A stretch of DNA of 64,000 nucleotides from NCBI RefSeq assembly GCF_958450345.1, contig NC_088783.1, forward strand, positions 58,938,395 through 59,002,394, read 5' to 3'. Made by a program: the position numbers and the translations under genes. Positions 12,830 through 23,824 of the stretch are shown piece by piece. Within the stretch, counting starts at the first letter, position 1; each line of letters opens with the position of its first letter. The notes under the pieces were generated by a model, which was given only the letters and a program-made list of their open reading frames with translations, did no database searches and had not been told where the DNA came from. Source of the stretch: Calliphora vicina. Its lineage: Eukaryota > Arthropoda > Insecta > Diptera > Calliphoridae.

Positions 12830-14185
12830 CAAAATTTAAATTCATTACAAAATTTATAATTTTGTACCAAGATTTATAATTTTTTACCAAAGTTACAATT
12901 TAGTACCAAAATGAAGATTTTTGTACCAAATGTACAATTTTGTACCAAATTTAAATTTCTACCAAATTTACAATTTAGTACAAAAGTACAATTTTCAACC
13001 AAAATTAAAATTTTTTACCAAAGTTACAATTTCGTACCAAAAGTACAATTTTGTCCCAAATTTACAATTTACTACCAAAAATACAATTTTGAACGAAAAT
13101 TACAATTTTGTACCAAAATTACAATTTAGTACCAAAATTACAATTTTGTACCAAATTTAAAATTTTGTACCAAATTTACAACTTAGTACCAAAAGTACAA
13201 TTTTGTACCAAATTTACAATTTAGTACCAAATTTACAATTTAGTACCAAAAGTACAATTTTGTACCAAAAGCACAACCAAAATTACAAATTTGAACCAAA
13301 ATTACAAATTTGTACCAAAATTACAATTTTGAACGAAAATTAAAATTTAGTACCATAGTTACAATTTAGTACCAAAAGTACAATTTTGTACCATATTTAG
13401 AATTTAGTACCAAAGTTACAATTTTGTACCAAAAGTACAATTTTGTACCAAAGTTACAATTTAGTACCAAAGTTACAATTTTGTATCAAAATTAAAATTT
13501 AGTACCAAACTTACAATTTAGTACCAAAAGTACAATTTAGTACCAAAAGTACAATTTTGTACCAAAATTACAATTTAGCACCAAATTTACAATTTTGTAC
13601 CAAAATTACAAATTTGTACCAAAATTACAAATTTGTACCAAAATTACAATTTTGTACCAAAATTACAATTTTGAACGAAAATTAAAATTTAGTACCATAG
13701 TTACAATTTAGTACCAAAATTAGAATTTTGTACCAAAAGTACAATTTTGTACCAAAATTACAATTTAGTGCTAAATTACAATTTTAACCCAAATTACAAT
13801 TGAGACTATTAGAATTTAGTATTTACTAAAATTACAATAAGGTTCCAAATTTCAATTTAGTACCAAAATCACATTTTAGTAACAAAATTACAATTAAGTT
13901 CCAAATTTCAATTTAGTACCTAAATGAAGATTTTTGTACCAAAAGTACAATTTTGTTCCAAATTTCAATTTACTACCAAAATTCCTATTTTGTGCAAAAA
14001 ATCCAATTTTGTATCAAAATTCCTAATTTGTAACAAAATTCCTATGTTTTATCAAAATTACTTTTTTTTTAACAAAATTCCTCTTTTGTACCAAAATTCC
14101 TTTTTTTTAACAAAAATTACAATTTTGTACCAAAACTGCAATTTAGCACAAAAACTACAATTCACTACTGAATTTTAAAATTTCC
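12830..14185. repeat. Minisatellite with TTTTGTACCAAAATTACAA unit
   Basis: About 70 units of roughly 19-20 bases of the form AATTACAATTTTGTACCAAA, with the last third more diverged. The unit differs at a few positions from the 9250-10735 unit (ACC for ACT, TACAA for TATAA), so the two arrays share an ancestor. Open frames here, for example at 12911-13129, 12921-13160 and 13924-14178, are just the repeat read in frame. Confidence 0.88.
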
Positions 14186-14189
14186 CTTA

Positions 14190-16284
14190 AAATTATTTTG
14201 TTTTTAAAATTAGGCCTATAACAAAAATATGTAGGTGTTTTCATTATGACACTTGTCGTGTCACATAATTGTCACCGTTAACAATTTTTAATTAACTTTG
14301 TATTATTTAAATATTTTCTTTAAATTGAAATAAAAATTAATAAACATTTTACATTTTTCCACTGCATTATTAAGTTAATGACATTGTTGTCAGCAATCTA
14401 ATGACAAGAAACAATATTAATAATATAAATTTTAAATAACTTTTCAATAAATATAGGCAGGTACCAGTTCTATTAACATATTCTCTTTTTTCTTAGTTGT
14501 TTGTAATAAATATTAAATCTCCAAACACAAAAATTCTCATTAAATATGTAAATTATTTAGGGTTTAAAAACCTAAATCTTTAACACACCCCTGGAAATCA
14601 ACACAATGAATGGTTCGTTCACAAACATTTTAACATATTAATTAATAATTAAATAAATTTTATTGAAAAAAATATATATATTTTGTTTACAAAATAAAGA
14701 GAATTATAAAAATAGTATGAGAAAAATAGTTGTATTGAAAATAATTTTAGAATTTGAAAAAAAAATAGAAAAAAAAAATGAATACAAAAGTCAGACACGC
14801 ATGAATATAAATACAGATTTAAATGACAACTGACGCTTTTAAAGTTCAAGGTTTATCATTGAAACAAATTTTGAAACAATTATTAATGAAATATTAAATA
14901 AACAATAGAACCAAAAAATAATTTATGCTTAACATATAAAGATTATCTGTTGGAATTGGAAAAAAACGTGACGCAATATTTGTAATGACATGTGATTAAA
15001 ATTTAATTGGGGGAATTTTTATTTTCATATTTTATATAGATTATTAAAAATTTAAAAGGTTTTAAATTTAAATTTTTAATTTTTTTTTCTCATGGCGCCT
15101 ATTTTTTTTAATTGATACATTATATAAATTAAATTTTGTTAAAATATGTGGCAACTTTAAAGATTTTTATTTATTTTATGTTCTAAAAAAAATGTGCTTT
15201 GCAAACTAAACAAAAACTCTGCTAAACCAGTTTTCTTCTAACAATATACGAATTATACAGCTTAATTCTAAATTCTTTACACACAAAATTTTTGCTCTAA
15301 ATAACTTCACAACATCACACAGCCAGTAGAAAAATGCTAAAGAATTAAAGAAAAAACAATAAAAAAATACACAACAAAAAAAGCATACACTTAATCAATG
15401 AAGTAGAACAACATACACACGCCCTTCTCTATAACCTACACTCAACTCAAAAAGTAAAATTACTTTATGTGAATACAAAGAACAAGCATGTAATACTAAA
15501 TGATTACATTTCGTAACACAAACACACACACTCACTCAAACACAAACAAAATCGTTAATACACGAATTACGCACTCGTGAAAACAGTTATGCACTCGCAT
15601 ATGCAACACACACCTACATGAACATGCATGCATTTGTTTGAATGAATGTATGTATGTACTCGCATATTAGTTTAATACAGAGAGTTTTTTTTTGTTATTT
15701 TGGTGGGAGCACAATAAATAAATCCGTTACTTTAACAACAAGTACAACAACACACATTGAACTTTAACTTTAAGGGGGGCCAACATAAAAAAACATATAA
15801 AAATGACAACAATGTTTTTTTTTTTTGTAGTTTATTGTCAATATGTATGAGATATGAGTCAAGTTTGTTGAAATGTATTAAAAGGGGGGACCAGGGAATT
15901 GTTCAGAAGCAAAGTAATGACAACAAAGAGCACGTTACATGAAATGTTAGAATAAAATGTTGCTCTTTTCTTCTTTCTGCTGCTGCTGCTGCCTTCTTTG
16001 TTTCCTTATTTATATGCATTGCTACGCATGATATAATTTACAAAATACTAATAAAATAACAACGAAAAAAGTACAAATAACGAAAAGAAAAAAAAAAATA
16101 CGACAAAAATTAAATAAAAATAAATACAAATTACCGGCTGTAAAATTAAATATAATAAAAATAAATGATACAAAAACAACAAAAAAATCGAGTAAACAAC
16201 ACAATGTAAAATAAAATGAAAGCAGTGATGCCAAATAAAAATTTTAGCTACTAAACGAGGTAAAATTGTTTTGTCTGCTAGTTA
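14190..16284. other. Non-coding DNA with short microsatellites
   Basis: No gene recognised. There are CA-rich stretches around 15520-15550 and 15600-15620, a GTAT run near 15650, and a short CTG run near 15977-15992. Small open frames at 14649-14849, 15757-15942 and 16022-16234 are low-complexity and unsupported. Confidence 0.5.
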
Positions 16285-17280
16285 TTGGGTGTATGACGTA
16301 AAAATGCGGAATTTACAATAGAAGGCATATCTTTTAAACGCGGTTTTTGTTTTTAATAACTCATATGTCATTTTAAAGGGTACATATCTGTCATTTATTG
16401 CTCACCAAATCTTCTGGTTAATGTGATCCATCGGTTTCAACGTGCGAGCTATGGTTTCAGCGGTTCAAAAGTGGTGATTTTGACACGGAAGACAAAATCG
16501 CCCAGTCCAGACCAAGAATTGGAGCCATTACTCCATGAAAATTGTTGCCACTCTCAACAAAAGCTTGCAAAATCATTGGGAGCTACTCAATCAGCAATTT
16601 CAAAACGTTTGCGAGCAGCACGATTCATCCAAATGCAAGGAAATTGGGAACCATACGAATTGAAGCCGAGAGACCGATTTTGCATGTTCGAAATGAAGCT
16701 TGAACGCTGTAAAAGAGAATAATTTTTGCACCGAATTATTACTGGCGATGAAATATTGATCCATTACAATAACCCGAAGCGTAAGAGATCGTATGTGAAG
16801 CCCGGCCAACCAGCCGAATCGACACCAAAGCCACATATCCATGGCGCTAAGATTATGCTCTGTATTTGGTGGGATCAAAATGGTTCCTATCTATTATGAG
16901 CTGCTGAATTCTGACCAGATCATCACAGGAAACCCGTACCGAACGCAACTGATTCGTTTAAAGCGAGAATTGGCCGAACGCCCAGACATGAAACCATAAT
17001 ATTCCATCATGACAACGTTCGGCCACATGTTGCAATACCTATTTAAAACTATTTAGAATGCAGTGGTTGGGAAGTTATGCCTCATATAGTCCAAACCGTG
17101 CCCCATCAGACTGCTATTTGTTTCGATCGATGCAGAAAAGTTCTCTCTCGAATACGCTTCACTTCAGAACAGAGTATCCGATATTGGACTCAAAAGATGA
17201 GCAGTTCCTTTGGCTCGGAATCCATGTTGCTAGAATGATGGGAGAAGGTCATAGCTAACAATGGCCAATATTTTGAATAA
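16285..17280 (+). pseudogene. mariner transposase pseudogene (copy 1)
   Basis: A nearly full-length but broken mariner (DD34D group) transposase. The N-terminal part reads through LAKSLGATQSAISKRL, GNWEPYELKPRDR and LERCKRE (open frame 16423-16722). The catalytic part follows in shifted frames: HRIITGDEILIHYNNPKR, with the first catalytic D in GDE, then PHIHGAKIMLCIWWDQ and NPYRTQLIRL, a mutated second-aspartate region, PSDCYLFRSMQ, and a C-terminal ANNGQYFE before a stop near 17277. Several frameshifts and stops make it inactive. The left flank matches the start of the copy at 29934, which suggests a 5' terminal region near 16285. No matching 3' terminus was found, because another transposase follows within about 50 bases. 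Confidence 0.9.
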
Positions 17281-17324
17281 TTTTTGCCAACAATCAATGT
17301 AAAACGAGTTGGCTTAGGGTAATT

Positions 17325-17965
17325 CAACATTAAATATTTCACAAGGGAACAAGGCGTTTTCATTGTTGAAGAATATTTCAAAACTAATGAAAGTTTGACG
17401 GCCACAGTTCGAAAATTACGTACAAAATACATATGTCAGAAATATTGATTTAATTTTGTCAACTGTGAAGATAAAAATTGAACAATTTAGGGAGATTAGA
17501 TCAATTGCTGATACAAAACACGCTGGTCCTCCAATAATAAGCCGTTCAAATGTCAATATCGAAGCAATAAGTGCTGGTTTACACACGTCTAATTTACTTG
17601 AGTCTGGAGTTTACAGAGGAGAGGGGAGGAAAAAGTGAACCGTCTTTCCAATCTCCTCTCTCAAATCTCCGCTGGTGTGAACCAGCACTAAATAAGAGTT
17701 TTAGTGAAAGTCCTGGAACCTCCTGGACAATCAAGAATGGCTAATTTCAAGAAACTCTGCAGCTTATACTCACTGAATAACTGCGTATCCATGCTTTCAT
17801 AGTTCAATTGAAGAAATGAATCATGGTGATCATACAAAGCGAAGAAAATTCGTTGATCGGATTATTGAACATCAACAAGTGGATGCTGATTTTTAAAGCA
17901 AAATCATAGCCATGATCGTCGTGCCGCAATTGGAGTTCAATGAACCCACATGTGGCTTAGTTTAG
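17325..17965 (+). pseudogene. Second mariner-superfamily transposase, 5' two-thirds (copy 1)
   Basis: A different Tc1/mariner transposase from the one just upstream. Its N-terminus reads FTREQGVFIVEEYFKTNE, then TATVRKLRTKY, a frameshift, then VKIKIEQFREIRSIADTKHA (helix-turn-helix region). After an inserted MITE it resumes with HTKRRKFVDRIIEHQQVDADF and stops being recognisable at CRNWSSMNPHV near 17956. The VDADF...CR.W..NPHV order is that of insect transposases with DEAHF and NKQNCRIW motifs. The DEAHF segment itself is missing, deleted between 17898 and 17925. The C-terminal third is absent and a LINE fragment follows on the other strand. Confidence 0.8.
17571..17688. mobile_element. 118-bp MITE with TAA target duplication (PIF/Harbinger-like)
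   Basis: The ends GTGCTGGTTTACAC and GTGTGAACCAGCAC are inverted repeats with one mismatch, and a second inner pair of inverted GAGAGG/CCTCTC blocks is visible. TAA lies on both sides (17568-17570 and 17689-17691), the 3-base duplication expected of PIF/Harbinger elements. It interrupts the transposase pseudogene, so it is younger than that copy. The superfamily assignment rests on the TAA and the short length only. Confidence 0.72.
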
Positions 17966-18470
17966 GTTCCATTGGCAGCCACTCGCTAAGCTGCTCACTT
18001 GGGTCCATTTAAAACTGATCCCATTGTAATACCAGAAAAGGTATCGATCGTCTCCTCATCCATCATCGCACCCCTTTTGGCCAATTCGTCTGCTATAGAA
18101 TTACCCTGATTTCCATCTCGTGTAAGTGTTAGCCTATAATGTCTCGTTATCTCATTTAGGTATACCCGGAATTCCTCTGTTAACCTAGATGAGGTGAAGA
18201 CACCCGTAAATATACATACATCTTCAGATATTCGATAATACCGTACCTGATGAGCAGTGCAGAAGTTAGGTAGCCTGGAGTAGGATTTGGCCCATAATTC
18301 TCAGTAAAGAAACCTCCACCGGCCCTATTACGCCTTCTTTTTTGGAGCCGACGACATGTAATGTTGTGACATCTTCAGGGTGGTATAGCCCGCGCAGCTA
18401 TATATCCCTGTTCGGGATTATAATACGGAAATGCATGCCAATAAATAGTTTGGCGTTGCAGTATCGTGAC
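17955..18470 (-). pseudogene. LINE (non-LTR retrotransposon) RNase H fragment
   Basis: On the minus strand, HFRIIIPNRDI, then a degraded DGSK-like block (VGSKKEG), RAGGGFFTENYG, YRISEDVCIF, LTEEFRVYLNEITRHYRL and GNQGNSIADELAKRGAM appear in the order of the RNase H domain carried by I/LOA/R1-type LINEs. GN...ADELAKRG holds the conserved aspartate of the last catalytic motif. Frameshifts separate the blocks, and the reverse transcriptase and the true 3' end are missing. The 3' side abuts the transposase fragment at 17956. Confidence 0.75.
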
Positions 18471-18474
18471 TTTG

Positions 18475-19499
18475 GTGTATCAGACACTGTATAGAGATGA
18501 TTGGAAAATATCAGATATTATGACCTTTGACCTGCACCATTGTGCACATGGTTTTGCTAACATTTAAGTCCTTATTTATAATGCCAGTATGAAGATAAAT
18601 CTTTGAAACATTTGAGGCCCCAAAAAGTACCTAAATACTTAGCGAAAAGTACCTAATAGGGCAACACTGCCTAGAATCCAACAAATACACTGCCTAGTTG
18701 AAAAAATAAGCAACGAGCTGTAGAACCGAGCACACAACAATAAAAAGACCTGTCAGTTAAACTGACATTTAATCTAAATTTATATTGACATTTCTATTTT
18801 TTTCCTCTTTAAGCAAACAAACACACATACACACACATAAATACTCTTACATATGACTTTATATATTTATAAATTGTAGAAAAAGTAAAGTAAAGCTAAA
18901 GTGAAATGTTAATGTATGCAAGTGTATCTCGTAGATGTTTGTTTGAGTGCGATTGAAATACAGACATACTATACATATGTATGTAGTTTGAGTGTGATGA
19001 GTGGAGTGTTGGTTGTGATATAAACAATTTTTGTTCTGTTTGCCTAACCAGCAAAACACGCATATATGTATGAACGAACGAGCTTGTCTGTCGATCTATG
19101 TAGGTATGTATGTACTTTGACATGTAAGAACGAAATTTATCCATGAGTAATTCGTCAATTCTGGGTAATGATGATTTGGCAGGGAATTTTTTGTTTGTTG
19201 TATGTATGAAATAAACCTCTCCTGCTGGTGGAAGCAGCTATTTAAAGGTGTTGAATGTCAGTTGACTCCTTTCAAAATTTAAACAAGCTGCGTCATTTAG
19301 TTTGACATACATTGCTAGCAGACTAACTACTGCGAGACTTGAGGAGAAATCATCACTTAAACCACCCAGCAGTTAAGCAAGTAGTCAATGTATCCATTAA
19401 AGACAGTAATTGTCCCAAATGTCATCACTTGGCTGACTCCAATTTATATATTTTGGTCATTTGACACGTATGTGTTCTCTGTAGTGCAGAGAGAAGGCA
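18475..19499. other. Non-coding junk between transposon fragments
   Basis: No gene recognised. There are CA-rich and GTAT microsatellite patches around 18820-18840, 18970-18990 and 19060-19120. Two overlapping minus-strand open frames around 18859-19144 follow the microsatellite and have no known domain. Confidence 0.45.
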
Positions 19500-19825
19500 A
19501 TTGGTTAATTTATACATCCCAGGTAATCTAGCGTGAAGACAAATTGACACTTAAGAGTCTCTAAGTAATCTGGAGTGTAGTCACTTTAAACGTTTTGTGA
19601 GTAATTCGTACAAATTGGTTTTAAAGTTTCAAACTTTTTTATACTGCACTTTATTTTACTTTCGATCAGCTATCAGAAAGTCTCATTGTAATCAAAAAGG
19701 ATCAATTGACCCCCTGCTTAGGACATGCACGTGTTAAAATAACTAGTCACTTGGCTATTGAAGTAACTAGTTTCCACCCTAAATAATGGGTAAAATCACT
19801 AGTTTGGGACTGTCTCCTAGAACGG
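19500..19825 (-). mobile_element. SINE-like repeat, copy 1 (tRNA head missing)
   Basis: This shares with 57190-57660 and 62335-62710 the ordered blocks TCTCTAAGTAATCT(G/A)GAGTGTAGTCA, CAGCTATC(A/C)GAAAGTCTCATTGTAAT-type sequence, CAATTGA, and a terminal ACTAGT...GACTGTC...CTGG block. Orientation is set by the tRNA-like head of the 57-kb copy. The head itself is absent here. Confidence 0.62.
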
Positions 19826-19849
19826 CTGGGCTTTGCTTGATACAATACT

Positions 19850-20420
19850 ATGGGAACTCTGCACCATCAATTTCATTGTGTCCGTAAAAGCACGGAAGTT
19901 GCCGAACGTTCTGGATGTCCAGTTGAAATCTCTATACTCGAAACAATTAAACAAAATCACGATATGATGTTGGCTGATCGGAGATTGAAAGGAGGTTTCC
20001 TGAATTTCATTGTGGCCGTAAAAGCACGGAAGTTGCCGAACGTTCTGGATGCCCAGTTGAAGTCTCTACACCCGAAACAATTGAACAAAATCACGATGTT
20101 GGTGTTGGCCGAGTGGAGATTGAAAATGCGAGAGATTGAGGAAGCCATAGGCAGCTCACATGTCTCAGTGGTTTCAATTTTGAATGAACACTTGGGTATG
20201 AGGAAGCTTTCCGCAAGATGGGTGCCACGTTTGCTCACAATCCGGTGCACAAAAGAGTACTCACATGTGCAGTTTCCATGGCAAAAATCCATGAATTAGA
20301 ATGTGAAATGCTCGCTCTTCCACCCTATTCTCCGGAAAGAGATTTGACACACAAAAAAACATATTTTGATGAGGAATTAGTATCGAATCAGATTCTAATT
20401 CACATCATCCGATCATAATT
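19850..20420 (+). pseudogene. mariner transposase, internally deleted, with tandem duplication
   Basis: The DNA-binding half of a mariner transposase is clear: RKSTEVAERSGCPVE, then LAEWRLKMREIEEAIGSSHV and VSILNEHLGMRKLSARWVPR. It then jumps to the C-terminal block KIHELECEMLALPPYSPERD, so the catalytic centre between them has been deleted. A segment of about 130 bases (19873-19994) is repeated at 20006-20125, which duplicates the RKSTEVAERSG region. This subfamily differs from the mariner copies at 16.3 and 29.9 kb. A run of 149 codons stays open only because of frame luck across the duplication. Confidence 0.83.
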
Positions 20421-20424
20421 CTGC

Positions 20425-21779
20425 CATCAAGTGTTTATTTTCTGAATTCCCTTCTTTGTTTATCCTTTTTGTTGATTATTTTAAACGATTTCCTTCCTTT
20501 AAACAGCAGTGAGTTTCTGTAACGTCAATTTTGTTGGCAACATGTTACACATTTTAAATTCCTAGTGAAGCAGAAAATTTCTTTATACAATCGTCTACTT
20601 TTTATTTGGCATTAAAGAGTTTTTTCTTCATACGTTTTTTTTCCCTGCTTATGTAAAATTCTTTGCAATTACTTTGGCTGTTGTTGCAGACAAAAAGAAG
20701 TGAGAAGTTTTCAAAAGGAAACTGTGAACATTTTCATGGGTGTAAAAGACTTGAAATTGTTGTGACAACGGAAGTTAGTTTTTTTTTTGGTTTCGCTTTG
20801 TAGAATATTTGTGTTTATTTCATTTAATTTAAACATCCTACACTCACGCTTCTTCATTAAGAATTTTAAATAAAAATATTTACACGTCCGTTGTTGTCTT
20901 CTGCTGCAGTCTGTTTTTTTGTTTCGATTTTGTATTTATATTCCTGGAGATTAAAAGGCTTTAAAGGAAAAGCTGCTCTATTCCTTTAGTAGGAAAGAAT
21001 AAGGCAGCTGCCTAAAATTTTAAACGATTAAGGAATAAAGGCCATTTGTATTCCTGGATATTAAAAGGCGTTAAGTTTGGCAATTTTACAATTTTTTGTC
21101 CTCTAGTAACGAAGAATAGGGCAGCTGCCCAAACGTACCTTAACTTCGTAAGGATGAATCCAATAACTTTTACAATTAATTGCTGTACATTTCTAATTTA
21201 AATCTTTTTTTTTTTAATTCTCCAAAGTAAATACAATAATTTACTAAAAAAAACACAATTTCATTTTATAAATCCTTTTATTCGTTTCTTATTCCTCTTA
21301 AATCCTTTGAGATTTTTTGCTGTTTGATTGCTGCAGTCAGTTTTTTTTGTGGCATTTTATTTGTTTCTAAACTTTTTTTTTTTGGTAACCAAGATAAACT
21401 GTACTGTAACTGTACTTTAAACCAGTCGTCTGCTTTTGTTTAGATTTTAAATAAATAAATGAATACAAAATTAAATAAAAGATATGAATATTATGATGAT
21501 GATGATGATTGTATGTACGTTTAAAGCTTTTTATTCCATTTATTGTGGGGAAAACAAATAACTGGAATAAGTAGAGAATAAATAAAGTAACCTGAGACTT
21601 TAAATAAAATTTATAACAATTCTGCAAATAAACAAACAAGCAAGATCGGGCACAAGCAAATTAAAGATTAAAGAGTTTTGACTTTTGTTAAATGATCACA
21701 AATTTAGAAAGAGTTTCAAAGAGGGGTCTTAATTTTGGTTTAACTAACAAAAAAATTTCCCAGAATTTAATATTTAAGA
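20425..21779. other. Non-coding DNA
   Basis: No gene recognised apart from a short local duplication (20937-21135). There is a GAT microsatellite near 21493-21510. The open frame at 21367-21639 on the minus strand is low-complexity. Confidence 0.45.
20937..21135. repeat. Two-copy tandem repeat with GGCAGCTGCC core
   Basis: TATTCCTGGA(G/T)ATTAAAAGGC begins two blocks about 113 bases apart, and each ends in a self-complementary GGCAGCTGCC- or GGGCAGCTGCCC-type site followed by (T/C)AAA. It is moderately diverged. Confidence 0.55.
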
Positions 21780-21901
21780 TAGAAATTACGGGGTTCTTCT
21801 TCAGATTGTAATTCCAACTTAGGCAGAAAGAACTCCCGAGATCGAGCAACTGTAACAGTTACTGCTTGACCAGTCTAATTTCCGAAGAAGTATTTTTATA
21901 T

Positions 21902-22520
21902 TGTTACGAAATTGTACTTGAATTCAAATATAACGATTTTAACGGCTGATTTAAAAGTAGCATAATGCTTTCAAATAGCAGTGCTGTAATAGCAAACTCT
22001 AACATATCTGTGGGCATTATTAACATTGAATAAAAGCTTTCAGTTGACCATTGATCGTAAGTATGGCAACGCTGTTTGCTGCGACCGTATATTCGAATTC
22101 GAATATTCAGTTAAAGAACATTGTAGAAAGTACACCACAGATGGCGTATGTATTAGAAAGCTCTAGACAGTTAAACAGCAATCTAGAGTGCAGATGGCAG
22201 TGTTATAAATAGTGGCAGAGGTTGCAGTCGTTAGTCAGTTTATCAGAGACGCTTTTCGAATAAACATCAACTGAGTGCCTTAAAGTGTGCTGTGTTTTTC
22301 AAGTGAATTCGTGTACATTATAAAGTGTGTCTGTATTTCTGCGAATTTATAAACGTGTATAAAAAAACATTGAGTGACTATTTAATTATGTTGTTGTACA
22401 CTTTTCAAATAAAGAGTTGTTACACTTTTCAAACTACTAAACGGCTTTTATTTGCAATCAAATGTATCCGGTTTGTTTAAAGGAAATAAACCAACGTTTT
22501 GAAAAGGTTGAAACGTAACA
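21902..22520 (+). mobile_element. Complete solo LTR of a gypsy-type retrotransposon
   Basis: It begins TGTTACG and ends CGTAACA (TG...CA, inverted termini) and is 619 bases long. ATAT lies directly on both sides (21898-21901 and 22521-22524), a 4-base target duplication typical of gypsy-type elements. Inside are a TATA box, TATAAATA at 22204-22211, with an initiator-like TCAGTT about 30 bases on, and AATAAA at 22408-22413. This is the expected order of promoter then polyadenylation signal, and it sets the + orientation. No internal coding region remains, so recombination between two LTRs probably removed it. Intact ends and exact duplications suggest a fairly recent insertion. Confidence 0.88.
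22204..22240 (+). promoter_or_regulatory. LTR core promoter: TATA box and initiator-like site
   Basis: TATAAATA at 22204-22211 is followed by a GTTGCAGTCGTTAGTCAGTT stretch near 22219-22240, where retrotransposon transcription would start. It points + strand, the same direction as the proposed host intron. Confidence 0.6.
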
Positions 22521-22924
22521 ATATTTTGACTATCACATGTGGGTTCGGCTATTTTAATGATTAACGCAGCCATCCAGGTGAAAATGTTCTGCATCGTTTA
22601 GGATGATTTTTATCGAAAAATCGGCATCCACTTGTTGGTAATCAATTATCCATTCAATGAACTCTTTTCACTACGAATGTGCATTAGGATGTTTAAGTTC
22701 ATATGTAAATTGATCTTTGTAGACATGGAGACGCAGACCTTGAAATTCCCACGAAGCCGAATTGATGTTTTTAGGATTTTGTTCAACATATATTTCAAAC
22801 GGATAACAATCTTGAAGCGATGCAAGGACTTGAATGTTTTCTGTGACTTTGGCTTCGTCATAGCTATAAAGGAATTTCCAAATAAAGATTACTCACCTGT
22901 TGTCATGTGAACCCATTCCGATTC

Positions 22925-23690
22925 TCAAGACATGTATGAATTTCGCTATCAACTAGAACGATTTTCTCTTTGTGTATGGAGAGAGATTTATCTGTGGACA
23001 AACGGCGCTTATCGATCTGTCATCCTCGACTGAAACCAAAGGTTTGGAGGGTCAAACCCGATAAAACAAAACTTCTATTATTCACCAGAAGATATAAAGT
23101 CAAACACTTTACTCTATTCGCAAGATATGGATGAATTTCGCTCTTGTTCAGTTCGATCACTCTTTGATTATGGTATGAGCTTCATCTGTGGACTTATTGA
23201 TCTTTCCTCCTAGGCTGAAGTCAAATGTTTGGGTGTCAACCCGGATAAAACGGAACTTCTATTAAAGAACACACTGGATAGACTCAATGCTTGCTTCGCA
23301 TTCCATAGGTAAGATTTGGAGATTGCGACCGAACGTGTTGAATTAGATCTACAGATATATTGTGAGACCTTATGGTTGCACTATATGGTGGGAGGCAACT
23401 AGAACCAGAGTGTAACAGAAATACACTGACTAAGGTTCTAGATGTAACTCGATTGACACTACCGCAGCCAAAAGGAGCAGACCACAGTTGGCCATGAATA
23501 ACATTCAGTATTTACTGCTCATTGAATGGGAATGGCGACAATAGCTTTATAGCTTTTATGAGTCGACTCTACTGAGGCCGTGGAAATCTAGTTATCTCGT
23601 ACTACAAACAAATGGAAATAAACTTCGATAGGACAGCGATGTTAGCGAGCTCTATAAAGTTTGATGGGCCTCCTCAGTATACGACTGTGT
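22925..23690 (+). pseudogene. LINE reverse transcriptase C-terminal fragment with internal duplication
   Basis: Frames on the + strand give VKPDKTKLLLFTRRYKV (near 23040-23100) and again LGVNPDKTELLL (near 23245-23270), then GKIWRLRPNVLN, YRYIVRPYGCTIWWEAT (near 23340-23400) and a degraded TGAL-like region. This is the order thumb-to-connection of I/LOA/R1/Jockey-type LINEs, where NP.KTELV.FTRR and RP.L.YG...WW are conserved. About 185 bases are tandemly duplicated (around 22944 and 23130), hence the two DKT blocks. Stops and frameshifts are frequent. It may belong to the same family as the RNase H fragment at 17.9-18.5 kb. Confidence 0.75.
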
Positions 23691-23824
23691 TGTCATCCTA
23701 AGTTTTCCTCCAGACTAATCGGTCGTGGATTGGAAAGATTGGACTGTGGTTCAGTCTAAAGTCCTGTTCAGAAACTCGACTGGAAAACAATTTTGAACTT
23801 TTGTATGAAAAACACTCAGTGTTC

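Larger units (their letters stand above)
21780..22880 (-). pseudogene. Second mariner-superfamily transposase (copy 2), split by a solo LTR
   Basis: Minus-strand relative of the transposase at 17325-17965. From about 22860 downwards it shows GLRLHVYKDQFTYELKHPNA, HEWIIDYQQVDADF, then IILNDAEHFHLDGCVNH, which is the DEAHF-type first catalytic motif with NDAEHF in place of SDEAHF, and a degraded NPHV-like end near 22530. The frame is then interrupted by the 619-bp LTR. On the far side, in the same orientation, GQAVTVTVARSREFFLPKLE matches the later AVTVNG.RYR...FFLPKL part of this family. Stops and frameshifts are present and the rest of the C-terminus was not found. Confidence 0.8.

Noticed and set aside
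12911..14178. Aromatic-rich open frames of 72-84 codons
   Set aside because: Read-through of the 19-20 base TTTTGTACCAAAATTACAA array.
19085..19110. Fused splice-like TAG|GTATGT near 19103
   Set aside because: It lies in a GTAT microsatellite and has no pyrimidine tract, unlike the two accepted ratchet sites.
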